Shown here piece by piece: positions 36,646-48,760 of a DNA stretch of 64,000 nt (its first letter is position 1; every line of letters begins with the position of its first letter). The notes beneath the pieces are model-generated. The model had not been told where the DNA came from. It searched no databases and was given only the letters and a program-made list of their open reading frames with translations. The position numbers were made by a program, and so were the translations under genes. The DNA comes from Jaltomata sinuosa (taxonomy: Eukaryota > Streptophyta > Magnoliopsida > Solanales > Solanaceae), in NCBI GenBank assembly GCA_003996215.1, contig QJPP01001838.1, forward strand, positions 36,074 to 100,073. The letters run 5' to 3'.

Positions 36646-36954
36646 GATATTTGATTGCAAATTGTAAGAACTTTGGTCTTTTGTTGACATTATGGCTCTT
36701 CACTTTTTGTTCACTGTACAGTTGGAACATGTGCCAACTGTCCATATTTTGCCTATATATGGATAAGTAAGACTGATATTTTGTATATTTTGCGCCTATG
36801 GCGGATGACACATTATGACTGCATTATTTTGTATATTTTGCGCTTATGGCGGATGATATTATGTGACTGATCCTATATTTGGAAATATGATCATTCAGTT
36901 TCATTTAGTAACTATCATCTTTCGTGGTATATACGATTTCGTAATTTTCAAATA
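36646..36954 (+). other. 3' end region of CACTA-1 before the subterminal repeats
   Basis: Non-coding. It includes a two-copy repeat of TTTTGTATATTTTGCGCYTATGGCGGATGA (copies near 36779 and 36832). Confidence 0.55.
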
Positions 36955-37583
36955 TTTATATTTACAGCCCAGCCAATTGGAACATAGATGAACTGTTCCA
37001 ATAGGTAAAAGAGAACTGTTGCAATAGTTTTTTTCTAAAGCACAGGCTACCAATTGTTGGAACATAAAAGAATTGTTACAATTGGTAAAATATAACTGTT
37101 GCTATAGCATTTTTGGTCACTGTGCAAACCCGTTGCAATAACAGTATTAACTATCAGAATTGAGCTAAAAATATTGTTGCAACATAGATAAAATAACTGT
37201 TCCAAAACAATAGTAACCATTGCAATTGAGCTAAAAATTTCGTTGCAAAACAGGCAAAATAATTGTTGCAAAACTATAATAACCGTTTCAATTGAGCTCT
37301 TTTTTTCGTTGCAACATAGACAATACAAAGGTTGCAAATTATCAATTGTAGCGGTTTTAACTGTTCCAATTGATATATAAATTTGCAGTTATAGAGGGAT
37401 GAATAACCGTTGCAATAGATGTGTTTTAAGAAATGGTTTAGTGGACTGTTGCAAGGAACCGTTGCAAGGAACTGTTGCCATAGATCTATGGTCATGCGAG
37501 CTGGTGGGGCGGGCATAACCCCTATTGCCATAGTATGACTGCAATAGTTTTAAGGCTTACAACAATGATTTCCTTGGTGTTGT
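36955..37583 (+). repeat. Right subterminal repeats of CACTA-1
   Basis: Roughly 18-20 copies of AACTGTTGCAATAG, AACCGTTGCAATAG or CCAATTGGAACA variants, about one every 30-35 bp, ending next to the terminal inverted repeat. They are complements of the CCATTGCAATAG forms at the left end but far more numerous. Confidence 0.85.
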
Positions 37584-37605
37584 AATAGGCTCATTTTCCA
37601 GTAGT

Positions 37606-38852
37606 GTGGGATCCAATAAAGCATACACATCGAAAGGGAAGACTTTCAATATACCAGTAATAACATTCGGTGAACTCTTCTAGTCCTCGCGGGAGGACAT
37701 GGCATAAAGGTAGTTCTGGCGCTAACCACCAAAACTAGAAGCAGTGCCATGCTAGGCTGGTCAACCTCCTGGAGCTGCTAGGGCAGACTGATTCCTACTA
37801 CCACCCTGTCCCTTCTTGGCAGAAGGGCAATCTTTAATCCTGTGAACAACCTGGCCACATCCAAAACAACCACCTGAACCACCTAGACACTCGTGGGGAT
37901 GATTCTTTCCATATTTGGTGCAAACAGGGTAGGAAAGCCCCTTTGCACCACTCCCCTGAAAATAAGAGCCTGCACCTCTACCAGACTGATCATGATGAGG
38001 CTTGGAGTTCTGAGAAGGAGCACTAGCGGTAGAATGCACAGGTCCTGATGACCTATTCTGAAAGAAAGATCGATGTCCACCTCTGGACTTCTGATGGCTA
38101 AATCCCAAACCCTCAGATCTGATTCTTTTATTCTCCTTAGCCGTCTCACTAAGTTTGTCTCCCTCAATCTGGTGAGCATGAGTCATAAGTCTGGAGATAC
38201 TCATGTCACTCAACAACATAGCAGATCTACACTCCTTCTTTCCCAAATCTGAGACTCCACAAATATAATTTCCCATGTGATCCTGTGGGTCAGCCACCAT
38301 AGCGGGAGCATATCTAGAAAGTTGAGTGAACCTCAACCCATACTCCTAAACAGTCATGGATCCCTGTCTCAAGTTCATAAACTCCTCGGGCTTCGCTTGC
38401 CTTAACTCCCTTAAGAAGAATCGATCTAGGAAAGACCTCTCGAAACACTCCCAAGTCATAGGGACCACATCCCTAGCCCTAGCTTCCTTCCATTACGTGA
38501 ACCAGATATGAGCTACATCCTTGAGTTGATAAGATGCTAACTCGACACTATCAACACTAGCCACTTGCATTACATCAAAGATTTTCTTCACTTCATCGAT
38601 AAAATTTAGTGGATCCTCACTCACTTTCGAACCCCAAAACTCAGGTGGGTTCATACACATAAAATCACAAACTCGGGCCGCTACCCCACCTTGAAGATGG
38701 ACGAGGATAGGAGCCGGCTGGTTGTCCTGAGCGATTATAGTCTAGGCTAGCATGTGGATGGCATTCCTGAACTCCTCATTCATGACCTCGGGGGCTGGAT
38801 CTAGAGGAGCAGCATTCTGAGTGGCTCGGTGAGACATATCACATCGAGGCAT
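37606..38852 (-). pseudogene. Element A gag and protease start (Tekay/Del)
   Basis: Reads from the ATG at 38852 (MPRCDMSHRATQNAA) leftwards. The gag domain shows DFMCMNPPEFWGSKVSEDP near 38640 and WECFERSFLDRFFLKELRQA near 38430. Then LRFTQLSRYAPAMVAD at 38336 and two zinc knuckles near 37900: the first is damaged (CTKYGKNHPHEC), the second intact (CFGCGQVVHRIKDC). The protease start LLDP sits at the CACTA junction; the rest is at 14950-17665. Stops interrupt it (for example LA*TII near 38740). Gag would form the virus-like particle. Confidence 0.88.
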
Positions 38853-39061
38853 AATTTGAAAAGTACAAGGAAAGGATTAGAGGTATATTAGAGTTAAACT
38901 CTATCGCACGATATGATCATGAAAAAAGTAAAGTTTTTTTAAGACATCTCATAACTTCCCTCTCATAAGTGTGGTGCACTTCAAAAACATGAAAGAGACT
39001 CTACTTGATGCGGATTTCATACATCCTAGGACTCTTGAACCTGAGGCTCTGATACCAAGTT
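38853..39061 (-). promoter_or_regulatory. Leader of element A with tRNA-iMet primer site
   Basis: The complement of 39046-39057 is TGGTATCAGAGC. Just before the gag ATG the expected TTTTCAG acceptor reads TTTTCAA here, a single G to A change. Confidence 0.85.
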
Positions 39062-42000
39062 TGTGACGCCTCGAGGCTACCCTCTTGACGTAACATAGGA
39101 CCTGGGACCACAAGTGCCCCAATGTCACGCCCTGAGGTTACCTCCTAGGCGTAACATGGGATCCAGGACACAAGTACCTCAGATTAACCCATAGTCATAG
39201 CATACTCAAGCCTAATAATTTAAAAGCGGAAGCATAATAAGGGAAATCAGATAAAAAGAAAACATAATAGATAAGTCTGGAAGTCATATACGAATACAAA
39301 GTCTAAAAAGGGCTTTGAATACTGTCTATGTCTGAAAAGCCTCTACTAATAACATAAAGAGTTGCTAGGACAAGACCCTAGCTAACTCGAAGTACAAAAA
39401 TAAGAAACTAACATAACTAGGAACATAACTAGTCCTCGACCTAAGAGGACTCACCAACAGCTGATAGAATATGGCCTGAAGACTCTAGCCACGTACCTGG
39501 GATGGAACACCTGAATCTGAATCATCAAAGGATGCAGCACAAGACATGTGTCAGTACTATAGAATGTACCGAATATGTGAGCTATGCGTGATCATGATGA
39601 AAACATACTAAGTGTGCTTTAATAACTGAAATCATGCTTTAAAAGTAAAACTGGATGCAAATGACTCTATGATGTATCATAAGTTAAAACATGATAATAA
39701 GCGAAGCTTTTGAAATCTGAATAGGAGTCAATTACATCTTTAAAGCATAAAATGTTTCAGTGGGAGGTTCTCTAACCGACATAGACTATGTGAGTTACCT
39801 GGAATCCGATGTATACGCCCTATCGAAAGGACCCAATATACCTTGCCAGGGTATAAAGGCATGACTGTGGTGTGATCACTAAATCTGATACCCAACTGAG
39901 AGGACTTAAAACCTATGGGGGCACGTAGTTCTGGGACTAAGGGTACTCTCACTCTGTCCAACTCGGTGCTAATACTAATCCCAAATCATATACATATAGC
40001 TCACAAGTTCATGAAGGTATAATCGAATACCAAATCTCTTTTGAAAAGTATGAGTGCACATCGGGTACCATGCAATTCTTATATCATAAGTTCTTGAAGT
40101 AAAGCATAGCCATAATTCAAATCATACTTTTCTTTCTAAATTCATACTTGAAGAATTAGGCATGCAATTTCATAAATTCTTAAGGTCATGATATCTAATC
40201 ATGTCCAATTTCACTTGAAATATGCAATTCAATGGAATCATGCTAGAACTCAACTTTAATGCTTGGGCTTTTAAATCCAATAAAGGAATCATAATCAAAT
40301 CATAAATAAGCAAGAAGGAACCATGAATTTAAGTATAGAAACTGATTTCATAAGTTTTCCCCAATTTAGATCAAAACCCTAATTTCATAAGTTCATAATT
40401 TAAAATAAGAATTGAGGGTTTTCTGCACAAGGGTGAGAGGAACCCATTGTTGAATACACGCATACCTTGATTGAAGCTAACCAATAAAATTGAAAAGACT
40501 TAGGAGACTTGAGCTTGGAGCTTGGAGCTTGGAGAAAAACCTTTCCTTTTTGGGAGTTGAGTGAAGATCTTAGAAGGAACTTAGGCTAATGAGGGAGAAA
40601 AACCTTCTTGAAATAGTCAAAATGACATTATTTTAGAGTTAAAAAGGTGGGGAATGACCAAAATAACCCTGGGACATAATTAAAAAAAAGCTATTTTAAA
40701 ACTCGACTTTGGGCTCTACGGGTGGAGTCTACGACTCGTGGACCTGACCATGACTTGTGGTTCCTTCTCATGGAAACTGTCCAAACTTTTAGGCTACGGA
40801 ACAGGTTCCACGAGTCAATAGGACAACTCGTAGAAACTTTTACAAGTCATGGAATCGACTCGTGGTTCCGAGGGGATTGAACCACTCACTGTCTAAGTTC
40901 CATGGGTTGGTTCCATGACCCGTGAAACTGATCTGTGGTTCTCACATCTAAGGAAGGTCTGCAGGACTGAAATCACGAGTCACTTCCACGACTCGTGGAA
41001 CCATCCACGGCTCATGTTCTTGACCAGTGATCCCTGAAATTTCAAAATTTTCTACAAGTTCTGAGTTTAAAAGCTGACTCGACTTCCAGGGTGTTATACC
41101 CAAGATAACCCTTGGTCATAGTATAACTCAGATAATTCAAATACACGAGCAAAAGCATAATAGGAAGATCTGAAATCAAATGAATAGATAATTAAGTAAA
41201 ATAGGAATACAAATCCAAAGGAAGACTCGCATACTGTCTATGTCTGAAAAGCCTCTAACTGTCATAAAGAGTTGCTGGGAGAAGACCCCAGCTAACTCGA
41301 AATTTGAAATAAAAGCATACATATAGACACTCTAACTCCAGTCCTCAAATAATGATGACTCGCCAATAATCAGCTGAATGTTTGGCGTAGTCTAGTCACG
41401 AGTCTGAGGGCTTATGCCTGAATCTTCATCATAAAAGGATGCAGGGCAAAATGCGTCAGTACGATAGGATGTACTGAATATATGAGTCTATGCAACAATA
41501 AATGTAAACGTGCTTGAATCATGATTGAAAGACTAAAGCCATGCATAATAAGAGAATTCATGAGTAAAATCGTAGTTAAACATAAGACATGAAAATAGAA
41601 GATCAACTTCAAAAGTAGAGTATCATATAATTTAAACTGAAAAGCTTTCATACGGGAGTTTTTTATAACTGACAGTAGACATGTGAGCTACATGGAATCT
41701 AACTATATAACCTTAGTTAGCAAAGTTGTTCCGAACCCTACTAAGATAAAGAACACCATAATCCAACTATATCACCCTAGTTGGCAAAGTTGCCCTATGC
41801 CCCGCTAAGGCAAGGGCACCATGATAATAAAGAGTGGAACCACTTTCATAAGCCCATTGAGTGAATATAAACTACGTTAGCAACGTAGTTGTTGAACTTG
41901 AGTAATCGAACCCTCGTTGCTCGGTGCTAAATACTACCCCCCAAACATATATGTATAGCTCATAATCATTGTGACATATTTGATGTCAAAATTGTTCATA

Positions 42001-43229
42001 ACTTAGGTAGATATATATGGATGCCAAACCTTTCATAAAACATAGGGACATATCTAATGTCCAAAAATGTTGGAAAATCATAAGGATATATCTGATGTCA
42101 TGCAATTCACAAATCATGAGTCCTAAAGCTTTACATAACCATAATTCAAAATATACTTTCCTTTCTAAAATCATAGTTTGAAGAATTTGGCATGCAATAT
42201 CATGAAAATAGAGATCATGTTATCTAAACATACCAATTTTACTTGAAGGCATGCAATTCAATGAAATTATGCTAGAATTCATCATCAACATATGTTCTTT
42301 TGTAAATACTTAAGGAACCACAATTAAAACATGGATAATGAATAAGAAGTCATGCATTATACTTTAAAATAAAACCCATCAATTTTCCCCAACTTGGGTA
42401 AGAACCCTAATTTAGAAATCCATAAATTCAATTTAGAAGATTGGGGTTTGGGGCATAAGGGTGAAGGGATTCTCTTATTGAATACCCACATACCTTATTG
42501 AATCTAACCCAACTGAAATTGAAAAGGAAAGGAGGCTTGAACTTGGAGCTTGAGACTTGGAGCTTGAGGGAGTTATTTTCCCAATTTGGTAGATGAATAA
42601 GGGATAATGAGAGTCTAAGGCTAAATGGGGTATAAACCCTACTAAAAGTAGCCAAAATAACCTCACTTAGGAGTTAAAAGGGTGGTTAATGACTGAAATA
42701 CCCCTGGGACTTAATTAAGAAAAACTGTAAATTTTCCGGGCTTCAGGTTCCACGGATGGGTTCTACGGGTCATAGTGAACCACAACTCGTGGTTCCTGAG
42801 CCAAGAGGCAGGCTACAGAACAGGTTCTCCGAGTCAACAAGATGACTCGTAGAATGGACTATGGTCCATAGACCTCGGTCGTATTTCCTGGGGAATTTGC
42901 TGATCTCTGATTAAGTTCTACGAGTTAGTAGGATAGTCAGTAGTTCAAACTATGGGCCGTAGAAACCAGTCGTGAAATCTAGGGAAACTGTCAACCCTCT
43001 GATCTGATTCCACGAGTTGATAGAATGGGTTGTAGTCAGAACCACGGTCCATAGAACCAACTTGTGATTCTCAGGCCAGAGACTAAATTAGCAGATTAGA
43101 ACCACGGGTTCACTTTATGACTCGTGGTTTAAACTACGGTCCATGATTTGTACCCGTAATTTCTGAAAAGTTAAAAAAATTCTCAGCTTTCTTAAGTTTA
43201 AAAGCTGGATTGAATTTGGGGGTGTTACA
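39062..43229 (-). mobile_element. 5' LTR of element A, split by a solo LTR
   Basis: On the minus strand it starts TGTAACACCCCC at 43229 and ends at 39062; without the insert at 39123-41103 it is about 2.19 kb. Palindromes of the CCACGAGTCGTGG type fill about 42745-43165. The AAG|GTATGTGGG donor is the complement of 42488-42496 and the 30-nt hairpin is at 41269-41298. It abuts a truncated LTR of another family at 43230. Confidence 0.85.
39123..41098 (-). mobile_element. Solo LTR E inside LTR A, duplication CCCAA
   Basis: 1976 bp, flanked by perfect CCCAA repeats at 39118-39122 and 41099-41103. On the minus strand it starts TATAACACCC (TG mutated to TA) and ends GGCGTGACA. Removing it rejoins LTR A across CACAAGTGCCCCAAG, matching the same stretch in LTR F near 48045. 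Palindrome array about 40725-41035; AAG|GTATG donor complement of 40463-40468; hairpin at 39359-39388. Confidence 0.93.
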
Positions 43230-44857
43230 TAAATCAACCAACAGATAATCATCTCAGTTCAGGTTAATAGCAACAATATCAAGTTCATAGAGTTTACTGA
43301 ATACCATCACAAATGTAAAGAGTCCACTTTCAAGTCTTAACACATGGAACTTCTATTCATCCATCTCTCATCAACACGTCTAGTCTCTCTAATCTCATTT
43401 AGCTAATCAATGCTAAGCAAAAGAGTCTATATACATGCTAAAGGGACTTATTTCTACTCAATTAGACATGACCTGTAGGAGACCTAGGTGTCCACGTACC
43501 ATACCGGCGTGGTAAATATCCAATCCATAATAATTGTATCAACATCAGTATCAATATAACCAGGCTCTAAAACCTATTTCTCATGATATCTACAGTGCCC
43601 AAGGCACATTTACACTTAGACATTTCAGCTCACTTATCACTTCCTATAGTCTAGCCTATTCATTCAAGCATAACAGAAAAACAGATATAATTCACACATG
43701 TTCGAAGACTAATCACAGATTATATAATTCAACTACATATCATGTAATAATACGAGTCTCAACTCCAAATAGAACCATAACCTCTAGTGAAGAATTACCA
43801 CCCGCAAGTTACTTTGCGACCTCTTTACCCTTTCTTAACTCTTTGGAATGCTCAGGGTTTATAAACAATAATCATATAAGAGTAATTAATCATTTACTCT
43901 TTATTTTAGGCCTTGAAAATTTAACACATAAATTCTATCCTTAAACGAAGTTTCTATCATTCTCCAAGGGCTAATTAATCGATAACTAGCCTCATAACAT
44001 TCATGAAATCAATACCCAAAGAATTTTCTAATCAAGTTCTTCATCTTTATGGAATCCAAGGTTCTCCATTAGCCTTAATCATGTTAAAAATAACTAGTTT
44101 CATACTAGAAATTAAAAATATACATCTTCGAATCAATTCTAGATGAAATTACATCTACCCATAGGGTTCTTCCCCAAGTTCATACTTCTAGAGCACAAAT
44201 TCAATAATTTCATCATTAATCCCCTCATTAAAGGTCTATGAAGATTAATGATCAACAAACAAAGAGGTTTTATAGAGTATTTACCTCAAACGGAGAAGAA
44301 TGCCCTAGTTTTCTTGAGAGAATCAATTCTTACAGCTCTAGAACAAAATAGAGTTTGTGGGAAATAACCTAAAACTAAAAAATGTACAAGTATACTACCC
44401 AATCTCTCATCGTGGTGATCCAATTCTCATTGCGATGTGTTATCGCTATGAAGATGGCTCCTCACGATGGACCATCGGGATGAGAGTGCCCTTTGTCGCG
44501 ATGAACGTTAATTTTTAGAATGTCGTTTCTCGTCTAAAATCTCTTATTTCACAACACACTTTATTTTATGGACATCACCGATTATTTATGACGCGACAAC
44601 ATCCATAATTGGAGTTTTATAAACCAAATTTAGTCTCGAAACTTCCTACAGAATCCTATGATAGTCAACTATCCATAAAAGGACTTCCCACTACCACTCC
44701 ATGAACCACAAAACCCCAATTTTCTCTAAGGCATAAAACACTATACTTTCATCGAAGCTCACCCTAACTTGAGATTTTAACAACTCTCATCCTAGAAATA
44801 TTTCTAGCCAGGTAATTATGCCCTTATTCTACTATAATGATGGAACAGGTCGTTACA
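43230..44857 (-). mobile_element. Truncated LTR of the family of the 8569-10745 solo LTR
   Basis: Begins on the minus strand TGTAACGACCTG at 44857. It shares with the solo LTR the CTCAAGTTAGGGTGAGC block (near 44770), a CATCGCGATGG-like palindrome array (44400-44515) and the GTGGACACCTAGG block (near 43485). It stops at 43230, where LTR A begins; the rest was lost. Confidence 0.85.
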
Positions 44858-45555
44858 TCAATGATTTTTCCATTTCAAAGATGTGCATATTACGTATTCA
44901 ACATATATAGAATAATGAAAAGATTCTTCATGAATTGGTTATGTTGTTTGTTCTCATGATAAGTTGATTAGATAAGCTAATGTTGAGATTGAATCTCTTA
45001 AATTCTGAAAAGTATAGAAGGTGAATATGTGCTCGGTTACCTATCATGGGATATTAAGATGTATCTATAAGATGATCACATGTGCATTTATTGTTAACTT
45101 GTAATTTTACATTCACAAAATTGCTTGTGCAAAATAATTGAGTTAAAAGCATAACTTTCAGATTATGAAATTAAGACAATTAATCTTGATCATGCTAATC
45201 AATATTCAAGCTGATTTGACATTAAATGTCTCAGATAAATAGATGAACCACTGCATATGATAAAAAAAAGTCATGTGTTGGTCTAAATTATGATATATAA
45301 CATACAACAACACTTATAAGCATCAGATCAATAAATTATGATTAATAACTCTCTCTCAATTGGTTTAGGGTCAGAAATCTAATATTTTTCATCTAATTGA
45401 TTTTAATGTGTGATATATGATTAATGAATATACTATGATCAGTACTTGTATGATTTTATTTTGGGATTGGGTCAATTGAACCCGAGTCATAGACTATTTC
45501 TTTACTTTGAAAAAAATGGGCTTGGCCCAAGTTTGATTAAAAAAATATATACTAT
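44858..45555. other. Unassigned AT-rich segment between two nests
   Basis: About 700 bp with no coding frame, no recognisable element ends and no tandem repeat. A near-palindrome TGGGCTTGGCCCA lies near 45518. This is the only stretch that might be the original host DNA or the remains of a third element type. Confidence 0.4.
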
Positions 45556-47231
45556 TGTAACACCCCAAAAATCCTAAGCTAATATCTGAACCTTGTCCAT
45601 GAGTATAATGATTATTTTTATAGTGTGTTGAATGCTTTGAATGCGAATCATGTTCATAAGAAACTCCTATCAAGTTAAGTCGCAAGCACCTCACCCAAGT
45701 AAGTTTTCATGTAAGACTAAACTAGGGTTAAATTCAATTGACCATTCCTCCTAAAATATAAAGAGTTAGGTAGCCTAGTACCAACCAAATTAAAATTTTT
45801 TGAGTCTTCTTTCCAACGCCACCGATCGCGCATTAATCCGAGTCCAGAGTAAAAAGTTATGGGCAATTTACTGCAGCACTATCAGTGACTACGGACAGGG
45901 ATGACAAACCGTGGTTCTGAACCACAGTCCGTACTGTGACACGTGATTGCTGACCTGAACCTTAAAATTTTCATCTTCAAAACCACTGGTTGGTTCACGA
46001 CCTGTAGACCAAAACCACGGTTAGTAGAGTGACCCGTGGTTTGTCAAAATTCAGCTTTTCAACCCAGTTTTCATGAATGACTTGATGGGTCATCGTTTTG
46101 AACGATGGTCCATCCTGTAACATGCGGAATCACCTTCAGAGAGGTACCAAGTCCTCTAAATTCCATGAGTGGGTTGATGACTCATCAACCTATTCCACGA
46201 CCCATTCTTTCACTCGTTATCCCTGAGGATCAGAGGATCCTTATATCCTAAAGTCGGAACCATGAGTCAACAGTATGGTCCGTTGTCCTGAACCACGGAC
46301 CGTAGAGTGACTCATGATGTTGAGTTCCAGTAAACCCCTAGAAGTGGGATTTGAAACCATGGATCATTTGATGGATCGTCCTTTAGGATGACGGACCATG
46401 GACTGACTCGTGGTCTCTAAAGTCGACTTTTTATAGCTTTTTCCAAGTTTAAGTCTAGGGGTATTTTTGTAATTTTCCATTATTTTAACTCCTATACTAA
46501 GTCGTTTTAAGCCTATTTAGGAGGGTTTTTATTCCTACTTGTCCTAAGTTCTCTTCCATTCTTTAAATCAACTTCCAAAAGAAGAAAAGGAGTTACATCT
46601 TCTCAAGCCTCAAGTTAGGGTTTCAAGCTCTAAGTCTCAAGCTCCAAGTTTAATCCTCCTCTTCTTTTCAATTTCAAGTGGGTTAGCTTCAAGCAAGGTA
46701 TGTGGGTATTCAACAATGGGTTTCTTTCACCCTTGTGCCCAAAACCCCAAATCTTTATTTTGATTTCATGAACTTTCAATTAGGGTTCTTACCCAATTCT
46801 TATGGGCTTTGCTATAAATTGCCTTCTCATGATTTTATTATGAACTTACTACTAAATTTCATGATTTTGCATGGGTTTTTACATATGAACTCCTATTTTG
46901 AAATGAAGGCTAATTATGGTAAATCCTACATGCATGGTTTGATTTAAGAAAATTAGGAAATTGATAACATGGATTCTCTTAGATTTTTCAACCAAGTGCA
47001 TGCCTAGTTCCTATATTATATGAAAATCCATGTTATTATGAAATTGAAATAGTGCCGTGCAAATTTCTAAGTTATGAACTATTATGCAAGACAAGACACC
47101 CGATGTGCCATCAATGCTCATGAACCATTTTTCCTAAAACCAAGGTTCGTGAGTAGTATGACGATTTGGGGTATGAACATGTTTATTAAACGTTTGACAT
47201 CTAGATATGTCACATGTATATGAGCCTCATG

Positions 47232-47271
<40 letters not shown>

Positions 47272-48095
47272 GGAGTAGTATTTAGCATCAAGTTTGACCA
47301 GGTGAGAGTACCCTTAGTCCCAGAACTACGTGCCACCATAGGTGCCCTTTGTGGCTTATGACAGAATCTTGGTATGATATGGTTCTAACTTTGGCCGGTT
47401 AGGATAGCCTTTTTTAGTGTGGGTGCATGACACTGGACTCCATGTAGCTCAGCATGGTTTAATATCGGTTAAGATAAACTCCCGCATGTTTATTTTCAAG
47501 CTAATAAGTTATATGATACTCTACTTTGAATCCTGACTTTATTTCACGTTTTATCCCTTATATCTTGATATTTTCTTATGCTATCTCTCTAAGTACACCA
47601 AGTCATTTCAAGCATGTTTTAAGTATGTTTTTATCATGATCATGCATATCTCACATACTCAGTATATCCTATAGTACTGACGCATACTTTGTGCTGCATC
47701 CTCTTGATGATGCAGATTTAGGTTCCCTCCCTCAGGCTTGTGGCTAGAGACCGCAGGCCATTTCCAGTCAGTGTTGGTAATCCTCATTGTTTGAGGGCTA
47801 GTTATGATTCTACATAGTTTTGGTTATTTACTTCTGTACCTTGAGTTAGCTAGGGTCTTGTCCTAGTAACTCCTTAAGTCATGTGTAGAGGATTTTCATA
47901 CATAGACAGTATTCGGGTCTTCTTCGAATCATGTTCCTATTGATTTTTATCTTATTGATTGAGTTATCTAGTTACTAATATGCTTCCTCTATGCTTATTT
48001 GATATGCCTGAGTTATGCTATGACCAAGGGTTAACTTGGGACACTTGTGGTCCCGTGTCCCATGTTACATCCAGGGGTAGCCTCGAGGTGTGACA
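45556..48095 (+). mobile_element. 5' LTR of Tekay-like element F
   Basis: Starts TGTAACACCCCA and ends GAGGTGTGACA; 2540 bp. Palindromes with CCACGG/CCGTGG and GATGGTCCATC cores lie at about 45890-46410. The AAG|GTATGTGGG donor is at 46695-46703, a (TA)n microsatellite at 47233-47268, the hairpin at 47843-47872. A second copy of this LTR lies further right (49291-49885 and 59345-59494). Confidence 0.9.
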
Positions 48096-48303
48096 AACTT
48101 GGTATCAGAGCCTCAGGTTCAAGAGTCCTAGGGTGTCTGAAAGTCGCATCAAGTAGAGTCTCTTTCATGGGTGTGAAGCGTGGCATACTTATGACAGGGA
48201 GGCTACGAGGTATTTTAGGAAAAGACTTCACTTCTTCATGTTCACTATCGTGCGATAGAGTTTGACTCTACTTACCATTCTAATCTATTTGTATGCATTT
48301 CAG
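46698..48303 (+). other. Candidate leader intron of element F
   Basis: GT at 46698 after CAAG, AG at 48302-48303 after a pyrimidine-rich stretch; 1606 bp. It would remove the primer site and several upstream ATGs. Not tested. Confidence 0.45.
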
Positions 48304-48306
48304 ATA
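48096..48306 (+). promoter_or_regulatory. Leader of element F with primer site
   Basis: TGGTATCAGAGC at 48100-48111, five bases after the LTR end. The leader ends GCATTTCAG (48295-48303), three bases before the gag ATG at 48307. Confidence 0.9.
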
Positions 48307-48760
48307 ATGTCTCCATAAAGAAACCCCATGAGGAATGCTAATCCAACCACTCCAGATCATGAGGTTATGAATGCGGAATTTTGTGAAGCTATCTGTATGT
48401 TGGCTCAAGCCATGACAGCTCAGTTGAATGAGAAAGAGAAACTAAAGAAGAGGAAGAGGAAGAGCTAGAAGACCGGAACAAGGAACCAATCATCTTCTCA
48501 GCAGAGGTCATCCGGACCTACCCCATCTTTAGTTAGCACACTTGCCCTTGATTCTCAATCTTGTCACAATAGGGCTCCGAAGACCTTGGGGTACCCTCGT
48601 TGTAGTGGATGTGGTAAGTTTCATATAGGTGAGTGTCTTGCTGGCAAAGGAAGATGTTTTGGGTGTGGTCAGTTAGGCCATAGGATCAGCCCCTCATCTA
48701 AGCGGATCAATGGTGGTGTTCAGCTCCAAAGACAATTCTTTTCATTACTTATCTAGTCGG
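48307..48760 (+). pseudogene. gag remnant of element F with internal deletion
   Basis: Starts MSP*RNPMRNANPTTPDHEVMN, the Tekay gag start with a stop at codon 4. The capsid part is deleted: about codon 40 runs almost directly into a Lys/Arg-rich segment and then the double zinc-binding region CSGCGKFHIGECLAGKGRCF... with the second knuckle losing its last Cys. Protease and later domains are missing. Confidence 0.75.

Larger units (their letters stand above)
17666..37605 (+). mobile_element. CACTA (En/Spm) transposon CACTA-1, 19.9 kb
   Basis: Left end ACTACCAGAAATTGGGCCTAT (its first base C has become A) and right end ATAGGCTCATTTTCCAGTAGTG form terminal inverted repeats matching at 17 of the first 22 positions. 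The flanking 3-bp duplication is TTG (17663-17665) and TGG (37606-37608), one mismatch. Removing the element joins element A's protease across LLDPSAF in frame, which fixes both ends. Inside are a TNP2-type transposase gene (21338-24758) and a TNPA/Transposase_24-like gene (25679-36645), both on the plus strand, plus an Athila retrotransposon in the last intron. Without that insert the element is about 13.2 kb. Both genes are broken, so it is not autonomous now. Confidence 0.93.
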
